From CAVTHW01 sp963734625 (GTDB lineage: Bacteria; Acidobacteriota; Terriglobia; Bryobacterales; Bryobacteraceae), in contig CAVTHW010000004.1 of the NCBI GenBank assembly GCA_963734625.1, positions 1 to 64,000 on the forward strand: DNA of 64,000 nt, written 5' to 3'. Shown one piece after another: positions 27,601 to 36,914 of this stretch (positions within the stretch are counted from its first letter, which is position 1; every line of letters begins with the position of its first letter). The notes beneath the pieces are model-generated. The model ran no database searches, was not told the DNA's origin, and saw only the letters and a program-made list of their open reading frames with translations. The position numbers were made by a program, and so were the translations under genes.

Positions 27601-28423
27601 CTTCCGGCCGAACTATCCGGGAATGGGCGGCATTACGAATTACGACTTCACGGGCAGCACCTACTACCATTCCCTGCAGATGTCGATCCGGCGCTCGCAC
27701 ACGAGGGGATTGTCGTATACCCTGGCCTACACCTGGGCGAAGACCATCTCCTACAGCACCTTCACGGACTTCCCCGACAGCCGGGGTAAGCAGCCGGGAG
27801 GGGTAGCGCACGTGCTGGCCATCAGCTACGCTTACGATCTGCCGAAGCTGGGCCAGAAGATGGGCAGCCGCGCGCTGGGCGCGATTCTGGACAACTGGCA
27901 GCTTTCCGGCATCACCTCCGCTCAGACCGGCGGCCGGTTTTTGCCCAGCTTCAGTTATACGGGGACCAGCGGTACGACTCTAGCCGGCCCGAACCAAACC
28001 GGCTCGTCCGACGGCGCCCGGATCGATGTTCTGGGCGACCCGTACCTTCCCAAGGCCGAACGCACCTACTTCAGGAATTACAAGACCGAAATGTTCGCGC
28101 CGCCGATGCCGTGCACTTCGACCCGCCAGACTTTGGCGTGCTTCGGCAATGCGGGGCTCAACCTTCTGACCGGCCCTGGATGGAGCAACTGGGACCTGAC
28201 CTTGTCCAAGAACATCCCGATCAAGTACTTGGGCGAAGGACGCCAGCTCAAGTTCCAGGCCCAGGCCTACAACGTGTGGAACCACACCTCGTACAGCGGG
28301 GTAAGCAGCGGTCAAACCTACGAAATCTCCACTGGAGTGCTGCAGGCCGGTTCCAGTGCCGGCCGCATCAGTGGGGCTCGGCAAGCGCGCCAGATGGCGT
28401 TTTCGCTGCGCATGGAGTTTTGA
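24692..28423 (+). CDS. carboxypeptidase-regulatory TonB-dependent receptor (Oar-like)
   Basis: The 1243-residue outer-membrane protein has a signal peptide (MRVLCILALLCGCAFSQ). An N-terminal carboxypeptidase-regulatory Ig-like domain follows (LIGTLTDQTGAVVPTVEVQLTDQATG ... GIFRFTNMAPGTYTVGVKATGFKSYSQ). Then come a TonB plug (LALKGRDLFAFMALVPGISG-like region, VDGITDLDTGSNGTIHFEPNMDSVGEIRVLTSGYQAEYGRNASGTISIVTKGGG) and a very long beta-barrel ending in FSLRMEF, an outer-membrane C-terminal Phe. This architecture is strongly expanded in Solibacter-type acidobacteria, probably for uptake of polymers or siderophores. The ATG at 24692 has AGGAGG eight bases upstream; a GTG just before it is also in frame. 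The substrate is unknown. Confidence 0.88.
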   Translation: MLFLKTMRVLCILALLCGCAFSQTSSNLIGTLTDQTGAVVPTVEVQLTDQATGSVRTTTTTAAGIFRFTNMAPGTYTVGVKATGFKSYSQKDISLASSDTRDLGRIALELGTVTQEVSVTAVALAVQTASSEKSALVDGNQLNSIALKGRDLFAFMALVPGISGVSSNETTTPNTTGGTINGGGTKNITVDGITDLDTGSNGTIHFEPNMDSVGEIRVLTSGYQAEYGRNASGTISIVTKGGGQRFRGSLWWNIRREYFNANTFDGNRAGSQINKTSGLLERVTPKPKYRYDVYGFSASGPVFIPKLFNTEKKRVFFMVSQEWTKQLPGSSTTNARVPTALERLGDFSASYNNSGKVVPVINPTTGVQFPGNKITTPADPTGLAMINFLPLPNRCDDLNNLSVCNWTELAVDYANAGTKYGRNYRSIMGGPHPRKNTMARFDTYLTSKLNAYYRWGNDFDDMETSWGLELWTPSENAWLPYTEKHPNPGHGHAVGITYTISPTIVNEFLFGKSWNGWEWYVKYEDALDRARVNNPPHWYSDTDPQWDDVANRPGGNGPGHWNYAKYVPAMSYGGNSMTQTGFSTSRPYTNMNDIYSFSDNVSMVRGKHSLKGGFYYERTGKMQQQGGNYLGNYSFGYDSSSPADTMNGLANAYLGLVNNYTEGKRLIGDFWWTGIEFYVQDSWRVNPRLTLELGVRFYHVQPQANLNKTSSAFLASTYVAANAPRIYYPAKPTDPLITSFANPALSKAKVVALDKGTGLANFGYLIGSYVPYEIGGYAVQPDYYNGMQVADGVNPNVPLTMFSFPSLSYGPRVGFAWDVFGNGKTAIRGGLGRFFNAAGDSNQIMPMNGQPPKAKTSTLQYVTVPSLVGTTGGSINVTGPGRNITGEQPYESMVNGNIGIQQSVGFGTVVDVSYVPALRRHILTGRQINAVPMFSRYLEANVDPTNANKASYSTPFLGTYEASRALDDNYFRPNYPGMGGITNYDFTGSTYYHSLQMSIRRSHTRGLSYTLAYTWAKTISYSTFTDFPDSRGKQPGGVAHVLAISYAYDLPKLGQKMGSRALGAILDNWQLSGITSAQTGGRFLPSFSYTGTSGTTLAGPNQTGSSDGARIDVLGDPYLPKAERTYFRNYKTEMFAPPMPCTSTRQTLACFGNAGLNLLTGPGWSNWDLTLSKNIPIKYLGEGRQLKFQAQAYNVWNHTSYSGVSSGQTYEISTGVLQAGSSAGRISGARQARQMAFSLRMEF

Positions 28424-28499
28424 TGGCCTAGCGATGGGGGCGGCGCGGGGAGAAACCGCGCCGCCTCGGTTTCAACTTGATCATGAATTGGAGAAAGAT

Positions 28500-29015
28500 A
28501 TGAAAAGAATTGTCGTGCTCATCGGGTTGATTCTGTGCTTGTCTTCGCTGGGCTTCTCGCAGCAAGGCGGACGGTTCTACGGCTTCATCGCCCCGGCGGG
28601 CCAGGTCCGGAGCGTGGGCTCCAGCCCGGCCCAGTTTGGCTTTGGCGCGGGCGGGATGTACCTCGGCTCCAGTGGTTTTGGCGCCGGCGCTGAGATCGCA
28701 GCCGTGGGGCCGAGGAAGCACGTTGACGACTCTAACAACTGGAACAAAAACGTCGTGGGCCTGTTCACGCTCAACGGCGTCAAGGCCTTCAAACTGAGCA
28801 ACGAAAAGGTGGAGCCGTTCGTCACGTCAGGCTATGGCCGTTCATTCATGCGCAGCTCCGGGGCGAACTGGTGGGAGCTAGGCGGAGGAGTTAACTTCTG
28901 GTTCAACGAGAAACTGGGGTTTACGTTCGAGCTCCGCGACTACATCCACCGCCAGGACAAGAACGACTGGTGGCAGTACTGGGCACCCCGCTTCGGAATC
29001 ACCTGGAGAGATTAA
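28500..29015 (+). CDS. small outer-membrane beta-barrel protein
   Basis: The 171-residue protein has a signal peptide (MKRIVVLIGLILCLSSLGFSQ) and an OmpX/OmpW-like repetitive beta pattern (FGFGAGGMYLGSSGFGAGAEIAAVG, VVGLFTLNGVKAF, WELGGGVNFWFNEKLGFTFELRDYIH). It ends RFGITWRD. GGAGA lies six bases before the ATG. It is 77 bases downstream of the TonB-dependent receptor in the same direction and may be co-expressed. No specific function is known. Confidence 0.7.
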   Translation: MKRIVVLIGLILCLSSLGFSQQGGRFYGFIAPAGQVRSVGSSPAQFGFGAGGMYLGSSGFGAGAEIAAVGPRKHVDDSNNWNKNVVGLFTLNGVKAFKLSNEKVEPFVTSGYGRSFMRSSGANWWELGGGVNFWFNEKLGFTFELRDYIHRQDKNDWWQYWAPRFGITWRD

Positions 29016-29075
29016 CAAACTAACCTGCTACATTGGCTGGGGCGGAGCATCTTGATCCGCCCCAGACCACCTGGC

Positions 29076-31505
29076 TTACGGCAAGCCCAACGCCATCCTC
29101 AGTTCACTCCGGCGGTCTTCCGATCCAACGAACACGTCCTCCGGGAAGCGCCGGTATTGCACCATCCAATTAAAAATCTCCACGGCCCTCACTGAATTCA
29201 GCCCCATTCCCGCAATATACTGCAGGCGCAGGTTCCGATCCCGGTTGATCAGGGCGCCCCTCAGCCACGGCGCCAGGTCGGCCCTGCGGCCGGCATAGGT
29301 GGCCAGCAGGTTGACGGCCGAGTGGAACTGCACCTCCTGGAGAGCGGCGGCAACGCGCGCGTGAGCCGGGTCGCTCAAGCGTTCCTGCACGACATCCAGA
29401 TTGATCTTCGGCGGCTCGACCTGTCCCAGCAGCAGGATGTCATAGCCTTCGCCCGACATGTCGTTGCTCCAGAGGGTGCCATAGGGAAAGACTTCGAAGA
29501 ACGTGGCGATTTCGCTGCGCACGGTGTCGGGAGTGCTTTCATACAGAGGCACCCACTGGGTGACCAGGCCGCCTGGATTCAGGTGCTGCTTCACCAGTTC
29601 GAAGTACTCCTTCGAATACAGAGTAGCCGCGCCCTTGACCCAGGGATGGATGGGATCCGAGGTGATAATGTCGAACTTCTCCCGCGTTGTGAGAACGTAG
29701 TTCCGGGCGTCATCTATGACGATGCTTGTCCGGGGATCCTTCAGCACTCCATGGTTCTCCTCGGAGAAGTACCGGTCCGCAATCTTCGGAATGAGGGACT
29801 CGATCTCCACCAGCACCAGCTTCTTAACCTCGGGATACAACATGAAGGAACCGGCCGTTACGCCCGCACCACAGCCCACCACCAGAACCGAGCGGGGATT
29901 GGGGTGGAGCAGAGCCGGGATGTGGCCGAGCATGCGCTGCAAGCGCATGTCATACGGCTCGCTGGAGGCTTCCACCTTGCCACTGACATGGAACATGCGG
30001 GCGCCGTCATTCCACCGGGTGACAGCGACCGACGCGTTCATCCCTTCCCCCACGTACATAAGTGTCGAATAGCCAACCGAGGTAACCATCCGGCGTCCGT
30101 AAGCGACGGCCTCGAATGGAACCTTGGCCACGCTATAGATCAGGGCGGCTGCAAGCCCCGCCAGCGCGACGACGGAGCCCACGGCGATCACCGCATTGGC
30201 CCGCCGGATCAACGCCGCCAGGATCACGAACGCTGCGACTGTCGACAATCCGATCAGGATGCGTTGGGAGTTCTGGGTGCCCACCAGCGGAATCAGAATC
30301 AGGGCGAAGGCCAGAGAGCCGATGATGGCGCCGACCGTGTTGGCGGCGTACACTCTGCCGACCACTCGTCCCGGATCCTGTCTGCGCGAGGCGACAGCCG
30401 CCAGCGCCAGAGGGAAGCTGGCGCCCCATAGGAGGGCCGGCGGCAGGATTGCATACATGCAGCGCGCGAGATCGAGCTGGAAGTTGAACCACTGGCTCGT
30501 GGCGAGAGTGGTATTGACCGGCCACCAGGGCAGAGACCTGGCCAGCACCATCGCGGTCCAGGCCGTGGCTCCCGCCAGCAATGCCTGGCACAAGCCCAGG
30601 GCCAGGCGCGGCTTGGAGATTTCTCGCGCCAGCATGGATCCAACACCGCTTCCGATTCCCAGCCCTGCCAGAAAGACGGCCAGGATGATGGAGAAGGTGT
30701 AGACCGTGGCGCCCAACATCAGCGAAAGCACTCTGGTCCAGACCACCTCGGCCCCCAGCGCGCAGAGCCCGGACAGGGCGATTGTGACGTATACCGGCCA
30801 GGCGCCGGGCGCGCCCGCGGAGCGATTCTCCTCCGGATCGCCAGCGGACTCTCGATACGGCGCCAGACCGACGAGGGCGGCGCTCAGGATGGCCACCGCC
30901 GCATTGATGGAGATGGCGACGAAAGTCGCGGTGGGCATGTCATAAACGCGCAGCAGGTAGAATCCGGCGAGCAGACAGCCGCAGACGGCGCCGGCGGTGT
31001 TGCCGCCATAGAAGAAGCCCAGCCAGGCGACGCCGCGCGGGGTCGTCTCCACCCAGCGCGCGACGGCCGGCAGGGACGCGCCCATCAACAGCGTCGGCGG
31101 CAGCAGGAACAAGGCGCAGATCGCCGCACGCAGAAGAATCCCGGGCATGCCGTGCCCGACGGTGGCGCTGTAGATCCGGCTGACCAGAGGCATTCCGGTC
31201 AAGACCAGGAATCCGCAGACGCCGATCCCCAACTCGATCACGGCATACACGAATAGAGGGTGCCGCTTAGCCGATACGAATCGCGGCAGAAGCAGGCTCC
31301 CCAGGCACATCCCTCCCATGAAGGTTCCCAGCAGCACGCCCAGCGAAACGGCTGAGGAGCCGATCACCAGTTCCAGCAACTGGAACCACACGATCTCGTA
31401 AATCAAAGCCGCACAGCCGCTGCCGACGAACAGCAGCAGCAGCACCGGAAGGAACCGGCGCGTCGCGGCGGCATTCTCCACCTGCGTCATACTTTGCACC
31501 ACCAT
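29076..31505 (-). CDS. fused polytopic membrane protein with spermidine-synthase-like domain
   Basis: The 809-residue protein has an N-terminal membrane half with about 12 or more hydrophobic helices (residues about 20-470, for example FLPVLLLLFVGSGCAALIYEIVWFQLLELVIGSSAVSLGVLLG). The soluble half is of SpeE/methyltransferase fold (VLVVGCGAGVTAGSFMLYP, LVEIESLIPKIADRYF, IVIDDARNYVL, FDIITSDPIHPWVKGAATLYSKEYFELVKQHLNPGGL). The GGGDG motif of true spermidine synthases is GCGAG here, so aminopropyl transfer is doubtful. Such fusions are common and uncharacterised in acidobacteria. An alternative start is Met 15 bases downstream (31490). Confidence 0.8.
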   Translation of the reverse strand: MVVQSMTQVENAAATRRFLPVLLLLFVGSGCAALIYEIVWFQLLELVIGSSAVSLGVLLGTFMGGMCLGSLLLPRFVSAKRHPLFVYAVIELGIGVCGFLVLTGMPLVSRIYSATVGHGMPGILLRAAICALFLLPPTLLMGASLPAVARWVETTPRGVAWLGFFYGGNTAGAVCGCLLAGFYLLRVYDMPTATFVAISINAAVAILSAALVGLAPYRESAGDPEENRSAGAPGAWPVYVTIALSGLCALGAEVVWTRVLSLMLGATVYTFSIILAVFLAGLGIGSGVGSMLAREISKPRLALGLCQALLAGATAWTAMVLARSLPWWPVNTTLATSQWFNFQLDLARCMYAILPPALLWGASFPLALAAVASRRQDPGRVVGRVYAANTVGAIIGSLAFALILIPLVGTQNSQRILIGLSTVAAFVILAALIRRANAVIAVGSVVALAGLAAALIYSVAKVPFEAVAYGRRMVTSVGYSTLMYVGEGMNASVAVTRWNDGARMFHVSGKVEASSEPYDMRLQRMLGHIPALLHPNPRSVLVVGCGAGVTAGSFMLYPEVKKLVLVEIESLIPKIADRYFSEENHGVLKDPRTSIVIDDARNYVLTTREKFDIITSDPIHPWVKGAATLYSKEYFELVKQHLNPGGLVTQWVPLYESTPDTVRSEIATFFEVFPYGTLWSNDMSGEGYDILLLGQVEPPKINLDVVQERLSDPAHARVAAALQEVQFHSAVNLLATYAGRRADLAPWLRGALINRDRNLRLQYIAGMGLNSVRAVEIFNWMVQYRRFPEDVFVGSEDRRSELRMALGLP

Positions 31506-31557
31506 CTGAAGTTGACTCCCGAATGATACCTGAGGGTTACCGGCGAACGAAGATCAG

Positions 31558-32588
31558 CTACCAGGATACCCGAGAAGCCGCGGCGCCGAAACGGTAGACC
31601 GTCGTCGACCGGTACTGCGCGCCGGGCTTGAGCAACGTGGATGGGAAACTGGGTTGATTGGGCGAATCCGGGAAGTGCTGGGTTTCCAGGCAGAAGCCGG
31701 AGCGCCGGGAATAGATGCTGCCCGCCTTGCCGCGTATAGGCCCGGCGAGGAAGTTGCCGGTGTAAAGCTGCACGCCCGGCTCGGTTGTCAGGACCTCTAG
31801 CGTTCGGCCGCTCTGGGACTCGAAGACGCTGGCGGCCATGGCCAGCGAACCTCCTCCCCCGCGGAGGACGAAGTTGTGGTCGTAGCCGCCGCCGAAGCCG
31901 AGTTGCTGCTCGTCCTGATCGATCCGCGCTCCAATCGCCGTGGGAGTGCGGAAATCGAACGGAGTGCCCTCGACATTGCGCAGTTCGCCGGTTGGGATAA
32001 GCTTCTCGTTCACCGGCGTGAACTGGTCTGCGAAGAGCTTCAGCTCATGTCCCAGAATGTCGCCTTGTCCCTGTCCGGCCAGGTTGAAGTAGGAGTGGTT
32101 GGTCAGATTGACCACGGTGTCCTTGTCCGTGGTTGCGGTGTAGTCTATGCGCAGCTCGTTCTGGTCCGTCAGCGCATAAACGACGGTGACCGAGAGGTTG
32201 CCGGGGTAGCCCTCCTCGCCGTCTGCGCTCAAGTAGCTCAATTCGAGACGCTGCGTTGACGCGTCTCGCACGCTCCAGACGGCCTTGTCGAAGCCCTTGA
32301 TCCCGCCGTGAAGGTGATTCTCGCCGTTGTTCCTGGCCAGCGTATACTCCACGCCGTTCAGGGAGAACTTTCCGCGCGCGATGCGGTTGGCGTAGCGGCC
32401 GGCCAGGGCGCCGAAGAATGGGTGCCCCGCAAGATAGCCGGCCAGGTCATCCAGCCGAGCACCACATCCGCCAGCCGCCCGGTTCGGTCGGGCGTCCGGA
32501 GGGAGATGACGATACCCCCATAGTTGGTGATCCGAGCTTCGACGCCGGCCGGACCGGTCATAGTAAAGATTTTGATTTCCGGGTTCAT
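31558..32588 (-). CDS. galM: aldose 1-epimerase (one frame break)
   Basis: Mutarotase interconverts alpha and beta anomers of galactose and other aldoses. The N-terminal part from 32588 reads MNPEIKIFTMTGPAGVEARITNYGG and IVISLRTPDRTGRLADVVLG. It then changes frame near 32456 and continues LDDLAGYLAGHPFFGALAGRYANRIARGKFSL. The rest includes NNGENHLHGGIKGFDKAVW, TTDKDTVVNLTNHSYFNLAGQG (substrate-binding His/Asn), GGYDHNFVLRGGG and LEVLTTEPGVQLYTGNFL (catalytic Glu). The joined length of about 343 residues is normal. This break corresponds to one missing base, unlike most in the window. It starts 13 bases from the stop of the glycosyltransferase upstream on the same strand. Confidence 0.88.
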
Positions 32589-32601
32589 GGCAATCTCCAA
32601 T

Positions 32602-33741
32602 TCAGAGCCTGGTGAATTCATCGGGGCGAAAGCAGGGAGTTTCCGGACGGATACCGGGACGCTGCGTGTGGGGCGTCCAGGGGCAACCCCACTTCCGCTC
32701 GAAGCGATCGCGGTTTCGGGCGAAGATGGCTTGATACTCCCGCGCCGGGAGCTTCGCGAAGGCCCCCTGCCCGTAATGATGCACAAAGCAATCTTCGGCG
32801 CATACAATGCGATAGCCGGCCTCCAGGACGCGCCGGGAAAAATCGTCGTCCTCGAACATGCCGGTCTCGAAGCGTTCATCCAGCTCGCCCACACTCTCCC
32901 AAACGGGCTTCGGAATGAGAGCGCAGAACAGCGGCGCCGCACGGACTTCCAAAGAGCGGCCGGTCTTCTCCCGCGCCAAAGTGGCGGAGAGATCGTGCAT
33001 CTCCGCGAGGTTGGCGTAGTTTACGTTGATCCTCGCCTCGTTGCACGCCCAGTTTGTTACCGGGATGATGATTCCCAGGGATGGATCCTGGCGATGGTGG
33101 CGGATCAGCCGGTCCATCCAGCCCGCCGTCACTATGGTGTCAGCGTTCAGCAGGATCAAGTACTCGCCCTGCGCCTGGCGCGCCCCCAGATTGCTTCCCG
33201 CCGCGAAGCCGGCGTTGTCCGTCCGGGCGACGACGTGGACCCGGTTGTCCCGTGAGGCGTGCTCCTTCAACAAATCCACGGTGCCGTCCTGGGAACCGTT
33301 GTCCACAACTATCACCTCGTAGGCCGGGTACGCCGAATTGCGGCGGACGGAATCCAGACAGTGGCCGATGTAGCCGGCGCTGTTGTGAGTCACAATGACT
33401 ACCGAGACCATCGGGCGAGCCGCGTCCTCAACAATGCTGGGCGGTTCGGGATCACGGGCCGGGCTGAGCGCCGGCAGCTCTTTGGGCAGATAGTCGCGGA
33501 TGTCCGGGAATCGCGGTTCGTAGCTCTCCAATTCCGGCCTCTTCCGCCACTCGCCGCGAACCAGCAGAGCGTAGGCCCTCCGGAAGAAGACCATCAGCTT
33601 CCAGGCCCGCTGGCTGCGGTATTCCCGCAAATCACGCTCGAATTGGAACTGGAAAGCCTTGATGCCGGAGGTTGTTTCCTTCAGCGCGCGTTCGAGCTCG
33701 CCCACCCGCTCCGCGGTTGCGTCGTGCTGGCCGCTTGGCAT
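32602..33741 (-). CDS. family 2 glycosyltransferase
   Basis: The 379-residue enzyme has an N-terminal amphipathic/coiled region (VGELERALKETTSGIKAFQFQFERDLREYR). The GT-A domain follows, with VSVVIVTHNSAGYIGHCLDSVRRN, VIVVDNGSQDGTVDLL, NAGFAAGSNLGARQAQGEYLILLNADTIVTAGWMDRL and GMFEDDDFSRRVLEAGYRIVCAEDCFVHHYG. DNGSQDG and LNAD give the nucleotide-sugar/metal acidic residues. The family commonly acts in O-antigen or exopolysaccharide assembly. The start at MPSGQHDATAERV (33741) is chosen as an ATG close to the coiled region; the frame extends 13 codons upstream. It is divergent from a second glycosyltransferase. Confidence 0.82.
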   Translation of the reverse strand: MPSGQHDATAERVGELERALKETTSGIKAFQFQFERDLREYRSQRAWKLMVFFRRAYALLVRGEWRKRPELESYEPRFPDIRDYLPKELPALSPARDPEPPSIVEDAARPMVSVVIVTHNSAGYIGHCLDSVRRNSAYPAYEVIVVDNGSQDGTVDLLKEHASRDNRVHVVARTDNAGFAAGSNLGARQAQGEYLILLNADTIVTAGWMDRLIRHHRQDPSLGIIIPVTNWACNEARINVNYANLAEMHDLSATLAREKTGRSLEVRAAPLFCALIPKPVWESVGELDERFETGMFEDDDFSRRVLEAGYRIVCAEDCFVHHYGQGAFAKLPAREYQAIFARNRDRFERKWGCPWTPHTQRPGIRPETPCFRPDEFTRL

Positions 33742-33818
33742 GCTGTTCTCATCCTCGGTTCCGCGGCCATGACTTGTCAACGCGGCCGGCCGCGATTGGG
33801 TTAGAATCGCTCCTGGGA

Positions 33819-35151
33819 ATGAAGCTAGGCACCTGGATGCGCGGAGTGGCGGCGAGCGAGCCCCTCCGGCCCTACGCCGTCCGGTGGCTGCAGTTTGGAC
33901 TTTTAGGGCAGGAGCCTCCGTCCTACCTCACCGATTGCTGGCGGTATCCCAATTGGAAGTTCCCTCCGTCGGTCAAGATTCCAGATAGCATCCGTGAGCC
34001 GGATGTGCTGTTCCTGCCGATGACTGACTGGCACACGAGAATCCAGCGGACACAGCACCTGGCGATGGCCTTGGCAGCCGCCGGGCATCGCTGCTTTTAT
34101 GTCAACCCGCATCTGGGCTTCGAGTTCCCCAAGCCCTACTTTCAGGACCACCGGCACCGTCTCTCGATCCTGGCGCCGCGCATCCTGGAACTGCATCTGC
34201 GGTTGCCCCGCGAACCAATCATCCATCGCCGGCTGCCGGCTCCCGGGGAGTCCCGGATACTCCAGGAGGCGGTAGCGCAGTTGTGCCGGCTGGCCGGGAC
34301 GCGGAAGCTGGTTCAGATTGTGAGCCATCCGTTCTGGCTGGATTTGGCCCTGGCGCTGAAGAGCGCCTTCGGGTTTCCTTTGATTTATGACTGTCACGAT
34401 CTCCTGCGCGGATTCCGGGCCATAGAGCCGGACGTCGTTAGCGGTGAACCGGCTTTGTTCCAGCGCTGCGATTTGGCGGTCTTCTCCTCTCAATCGCTGA
34501 TGGACTTGAGCGCCGCCGAGTTTCCTGTGTCTGAGCGGCAAGTCTCGGCTGGTGAGGAACGCCACTGTTAGCGGCGGCAACGCGCCGAATGATGGGGCCA
34601 AGCCGGTTCGCACCGGGGTCCGGCCGGCCAAAGTCATCGGCTATATCGGAGCGCTCGACCACTGGTTCGACGTTGCCGCCCTGCGTGAGGCGGCTCGAAG
34701 GTGGACGGATTGGGAGTTCGTCCTGATAGGCAGGATCGAGGATGTTCGCGTTGAAGAGCTGAGGCAACTGCATAACGTGAAGTTTCTGGGAGAGCTGCCC
34801 CACTCCGAACTGGGCGCGCATCTGGCGAACTTCGACGTGGGCCTGATCCCGTTTCTGCAAAGCGACCTCATGTTCACCGCCAATCCGATCAAGCTCTATG
34901 AGTACTTCGGCTACGGATTGCCAGTGGTTAGTTCCCGGCTGCCAGAAGTTGAAATGTTTGGCGATCTGGTCTACATTGCGGACAGTCCCGGAGAATTCGC
35001 CGACAAGCTTGGGGCGGCAGCGTCGGAACATGATCCCCAAGCCAGGCAGCGGCGAATCGCCGTGGCGAGGCAAGAAACATGGGAAGCCCGCGCCGCCCAG
35101 TTTCAAGAGGCGTTCGGGAGGCTGCTGGAGCCGCCGAACCCGGCAGGTTGA
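33819..35151 (+). CDS. GT4-like glycosyltransferase (one frame break)
   Basis: The N-terminal part reads PDVLFLPMTDWHTRIQRTQHLAMALAAAGHRCFYVNP and LIYDCHDLLRGFRAIEPDVVSGEPALFQRCDLAVFSSQSLMDL, typical of GT-B N-domains in the TuaH/GT4 group. Near 34550 the frame changes by +1 and the donor-binding domain follows: KVIGYIGALDHWFDVAALREAARRWTDWEFVLIGR, NVKFLGELPHSELGAHLANFDVGLIPF, NPIKLYEYFGYGLPVVSSRLPEV. The joined protein is about 440 residues, a normal size. ATG 33819 is preceded by TCCTGGGA. It is probably involved in surface polysaccharide synthesis with its neighbours. Confidence 0.8.
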
Positions 35152-35181
35152 TATGAAGTGGAACCTTGCCGCGAGGCGAAA

Positions 35182-35970
35182 ATGATGCTCCCGCCGCATT
35201 GGAAATCCATCCTATCTCCAAGATCAATGGCCGAAGCACTGACCGAGGGCTGTCGAAACGCACGTCGCGAGGGAGCCGTCAGGGCGGTCGAATACGGTCT
35301 GGCGGCGCTTCGTGATTTGCGAGACTGCCGGCAGTTCTTGAGAGCCTCGGCCCGGCTGCCGGCCTCGAGTTCAATTCTTCAGGCGGTGGATCTCGTCTTC
35401 TCCCACCCTTCGGTGAGTCCGTTCCAACTGAGATCCGAGATTCTAGGGCTAACCCAACTCATCGAGTCCCAAAGTCCGCGGACCGTGCTGGAAATCGGCA
35501 CCGCGAGGGGGGGCACGCTCTTCTTGTTCTCCCGCTGCGCCGCCATGAACGCCACCATCATCAGCGTGGACCTGCCCCGCGGGCCCTTCGGGGGCGGCTA
35601 CGCGGTGTGGCGAGAAGGTTTCTATAGAAGTTTTATTAGACCCGGCCAGACCCTGCACCTGGTCCGGGCGGACTCTCACTCGCGCAGCACGGTTGAGAAG
35701 GTCCTGAGCGCGCTTGGAGAGCAGCGCCTGGACTTCTTGTTCATCGATGGCGACCACAGCTATCAGGGTGTCAAGTCGGACTTCCTGACGTACTCGCCTC
35801 TAGTCGCACCTGGCGGTTGCGTTGCATTTCACGACATCGTCAGGTCTCAATCAGCCCAGGGGGGTGAAGTCGCAAGCTTCTGGGAAGAAATCCGACACAG
35901 TTTTAGAACCACCGAGGTTGTTGAGAGCAGAAACCAGGGCGCCTACGGTATTGGCGTGATAAATATGTAG
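35182..35970 (+). CDS. class I SAM-dependent methyltransferase (cephalosporin-hydroxylase-like)
   Basis: The 262-residue protein has motif I TVLEIGTARGGTLFLFSR, then IISVDLPRGPFGGGYAVWREGFYRSFI, VRADSHSRSTVEKVL, LDFLFIDGDHSYQGVKSDFLTYSPLVAPGGCVAFHDIV and GAYGIGVI. The EIGTARGGT and FIDGDHSYQGVKSD blocks mark the Methyltransf_24/CmcI-like group, often found in polysaccharide clusters. It follows the GT4-like gene by 30 bases and is presumably part of the same unit. The start could be ATG 35182 or the adjacent ATG at 35185. GC content falls slightly from here to about 36800. Confidence 0.78.
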   Translation: MMLPPHWKSILSPRSMAEALTEGCRNARREGAVRAVEYGLAALRDLRDCRQFLRASARLPASSSILQAVDLVFSHPSVSPFQLRSEILGLTQLIESQSPRTVLEIGTARGGTLFLFSRCAAMNATIISVDLPRGPFGGGYAVWREGFYRSFIRPGQTLHLVRADSHSRSTVEKVLSALGEQRLDFLFIDGDHSYQGVKSDFLTYSPLVAPGGCVAFHDIVRSQSAQGGEVASFWEEIRHSFRTTEVVESRNQGAYGIGVINM

Positions 35971-35981
35971 CCCTACAAGTT

Positions 35982-36653
35982 CTACTTGCGGCGGCGAAGA
36001 GCCGCCAGGGCCAGGAGTCCCAATCCAATCAACCCGAAGGTGGCTGGCTCAGGCACGAGCTGCACCTCCCCCGGCGAAAACTCGACCCGCAGTCCGACTG
36101 GGTTCAACCCGGTCTGCGGTACGTGGTTGTCAACGGTGAAGAGCAGCGTGTTGAGGCCGGTGACGAAGGGGCTGCCGGGGCCAATGGTGAAACTAGTCCA
36201 AGTCGAAAACTGGTCCACACCAGTGGTCTTGCCCAATGGCGTGCCGTTGAGCGTTATCTCTGCGCCATAATTATCCGTCATCCATTGGCCCGCAATCGCG
36301 GCGGTGGCCGGAAGCATATTACTGCTCAGATTAAAGTTGACCTGGAACACCCACAACCCCACAGCGTCCTGAACAAAGTTCCCCGCCGGGTAGGATGCCC
36401 GTGGAGCGATCCACCCAGACAGGGGGACGGTGGTGTTGACACCCCAACCTGGAAACGGGTACGACGACGGTGACCCGGTCACCTTGTAGGCAACGGACCA
36501 CACGGTGCTCGGGTCAGGGTCGGCGACGATGCTCCAGTTGGCGTCGGCAAAGCCATCACTGCCAAGCCCCGTATTGCTGATCGTAAAAACGGCGCCAAAG
36601 GCCGAAAGCGATGATAGAAGCACTACCACCAACAAGAGCCCAATCTTTTTCAT
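35982..36653 (-). CDS. PEP-CTERM sorting-domain protein
   Basis: The 223-residue exported protein has a signal peptide (MKKIGLLLVVVLLSSLSAFGA). A beta-rich secreted domain follows (Trp/Asn/Thr-rich, residues about 25-195, ending VGLRVEFSPGEVQ). The C-terminal PEP-CTERM signal is VPEPATFGLIGLGLLALAALRRRK: the PEP motif, a membrane helix and a basic tail. PEP-CTERM proteins are processed by an exosortase and are typically linked to exopolysaccharide production, fitting the glycosyltransferases nearby. No exosortase gene is in the window. It is convergent with the methyltransferase gene. The 260 bases upstream are relatively AT-rich and hold no further gene. Confidence 0.88.
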   Translation of the reverse strand: MKKIGLLLVVVLLSSLSAFGAVFTISNTGLGSDGFADANWSIVADPDPSTVWSVAYKVTGSPSSYPFPGWGVNTTVPLSGWIAPRASYPAGNFVQDAVGLWVFQVNFNLSSNMLPATAAIAGQWMTDNYGAEITLNGTPLGKTTGVDQFSTWTSFTIGPGSPFVTGLNTLLFTVDNHVPQTGLNPVGLRVEFSPGEVQLVPEPATFGLIGLGLLALAALRRRK

Positions 36654-36914
36654 AGTCACCCTTCCTGCTAACAGCGCAAGAAAAACACCCGACAACCAAC
36701 CTAAAACGAATTATTATCTTAAGGGAAACTAGCGGAGTTGTCAAAGGATCTTTTCACCTAATTATGAGTACCAGTACCAGGACCAAAGTTCCACCCCCCG
36801 CACCCCGCAACCTCCTTATAATTTGCCCTTAGCCGGCTCGGGAGTCTGGCGGCCACAGGCGGCATCTTTCATGTCGACGGGATCATCTATAAGTATGAGG
36901 TCCCTAAGAATCCC

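Noticed and set aside
29322..30431. A 369-residue open frame antisense to the membrane spermidine-synthase fusion
   Set aside because: It has a low-complexity His/Gln/Arg-rich sequence typical of reverse-strand shadows.
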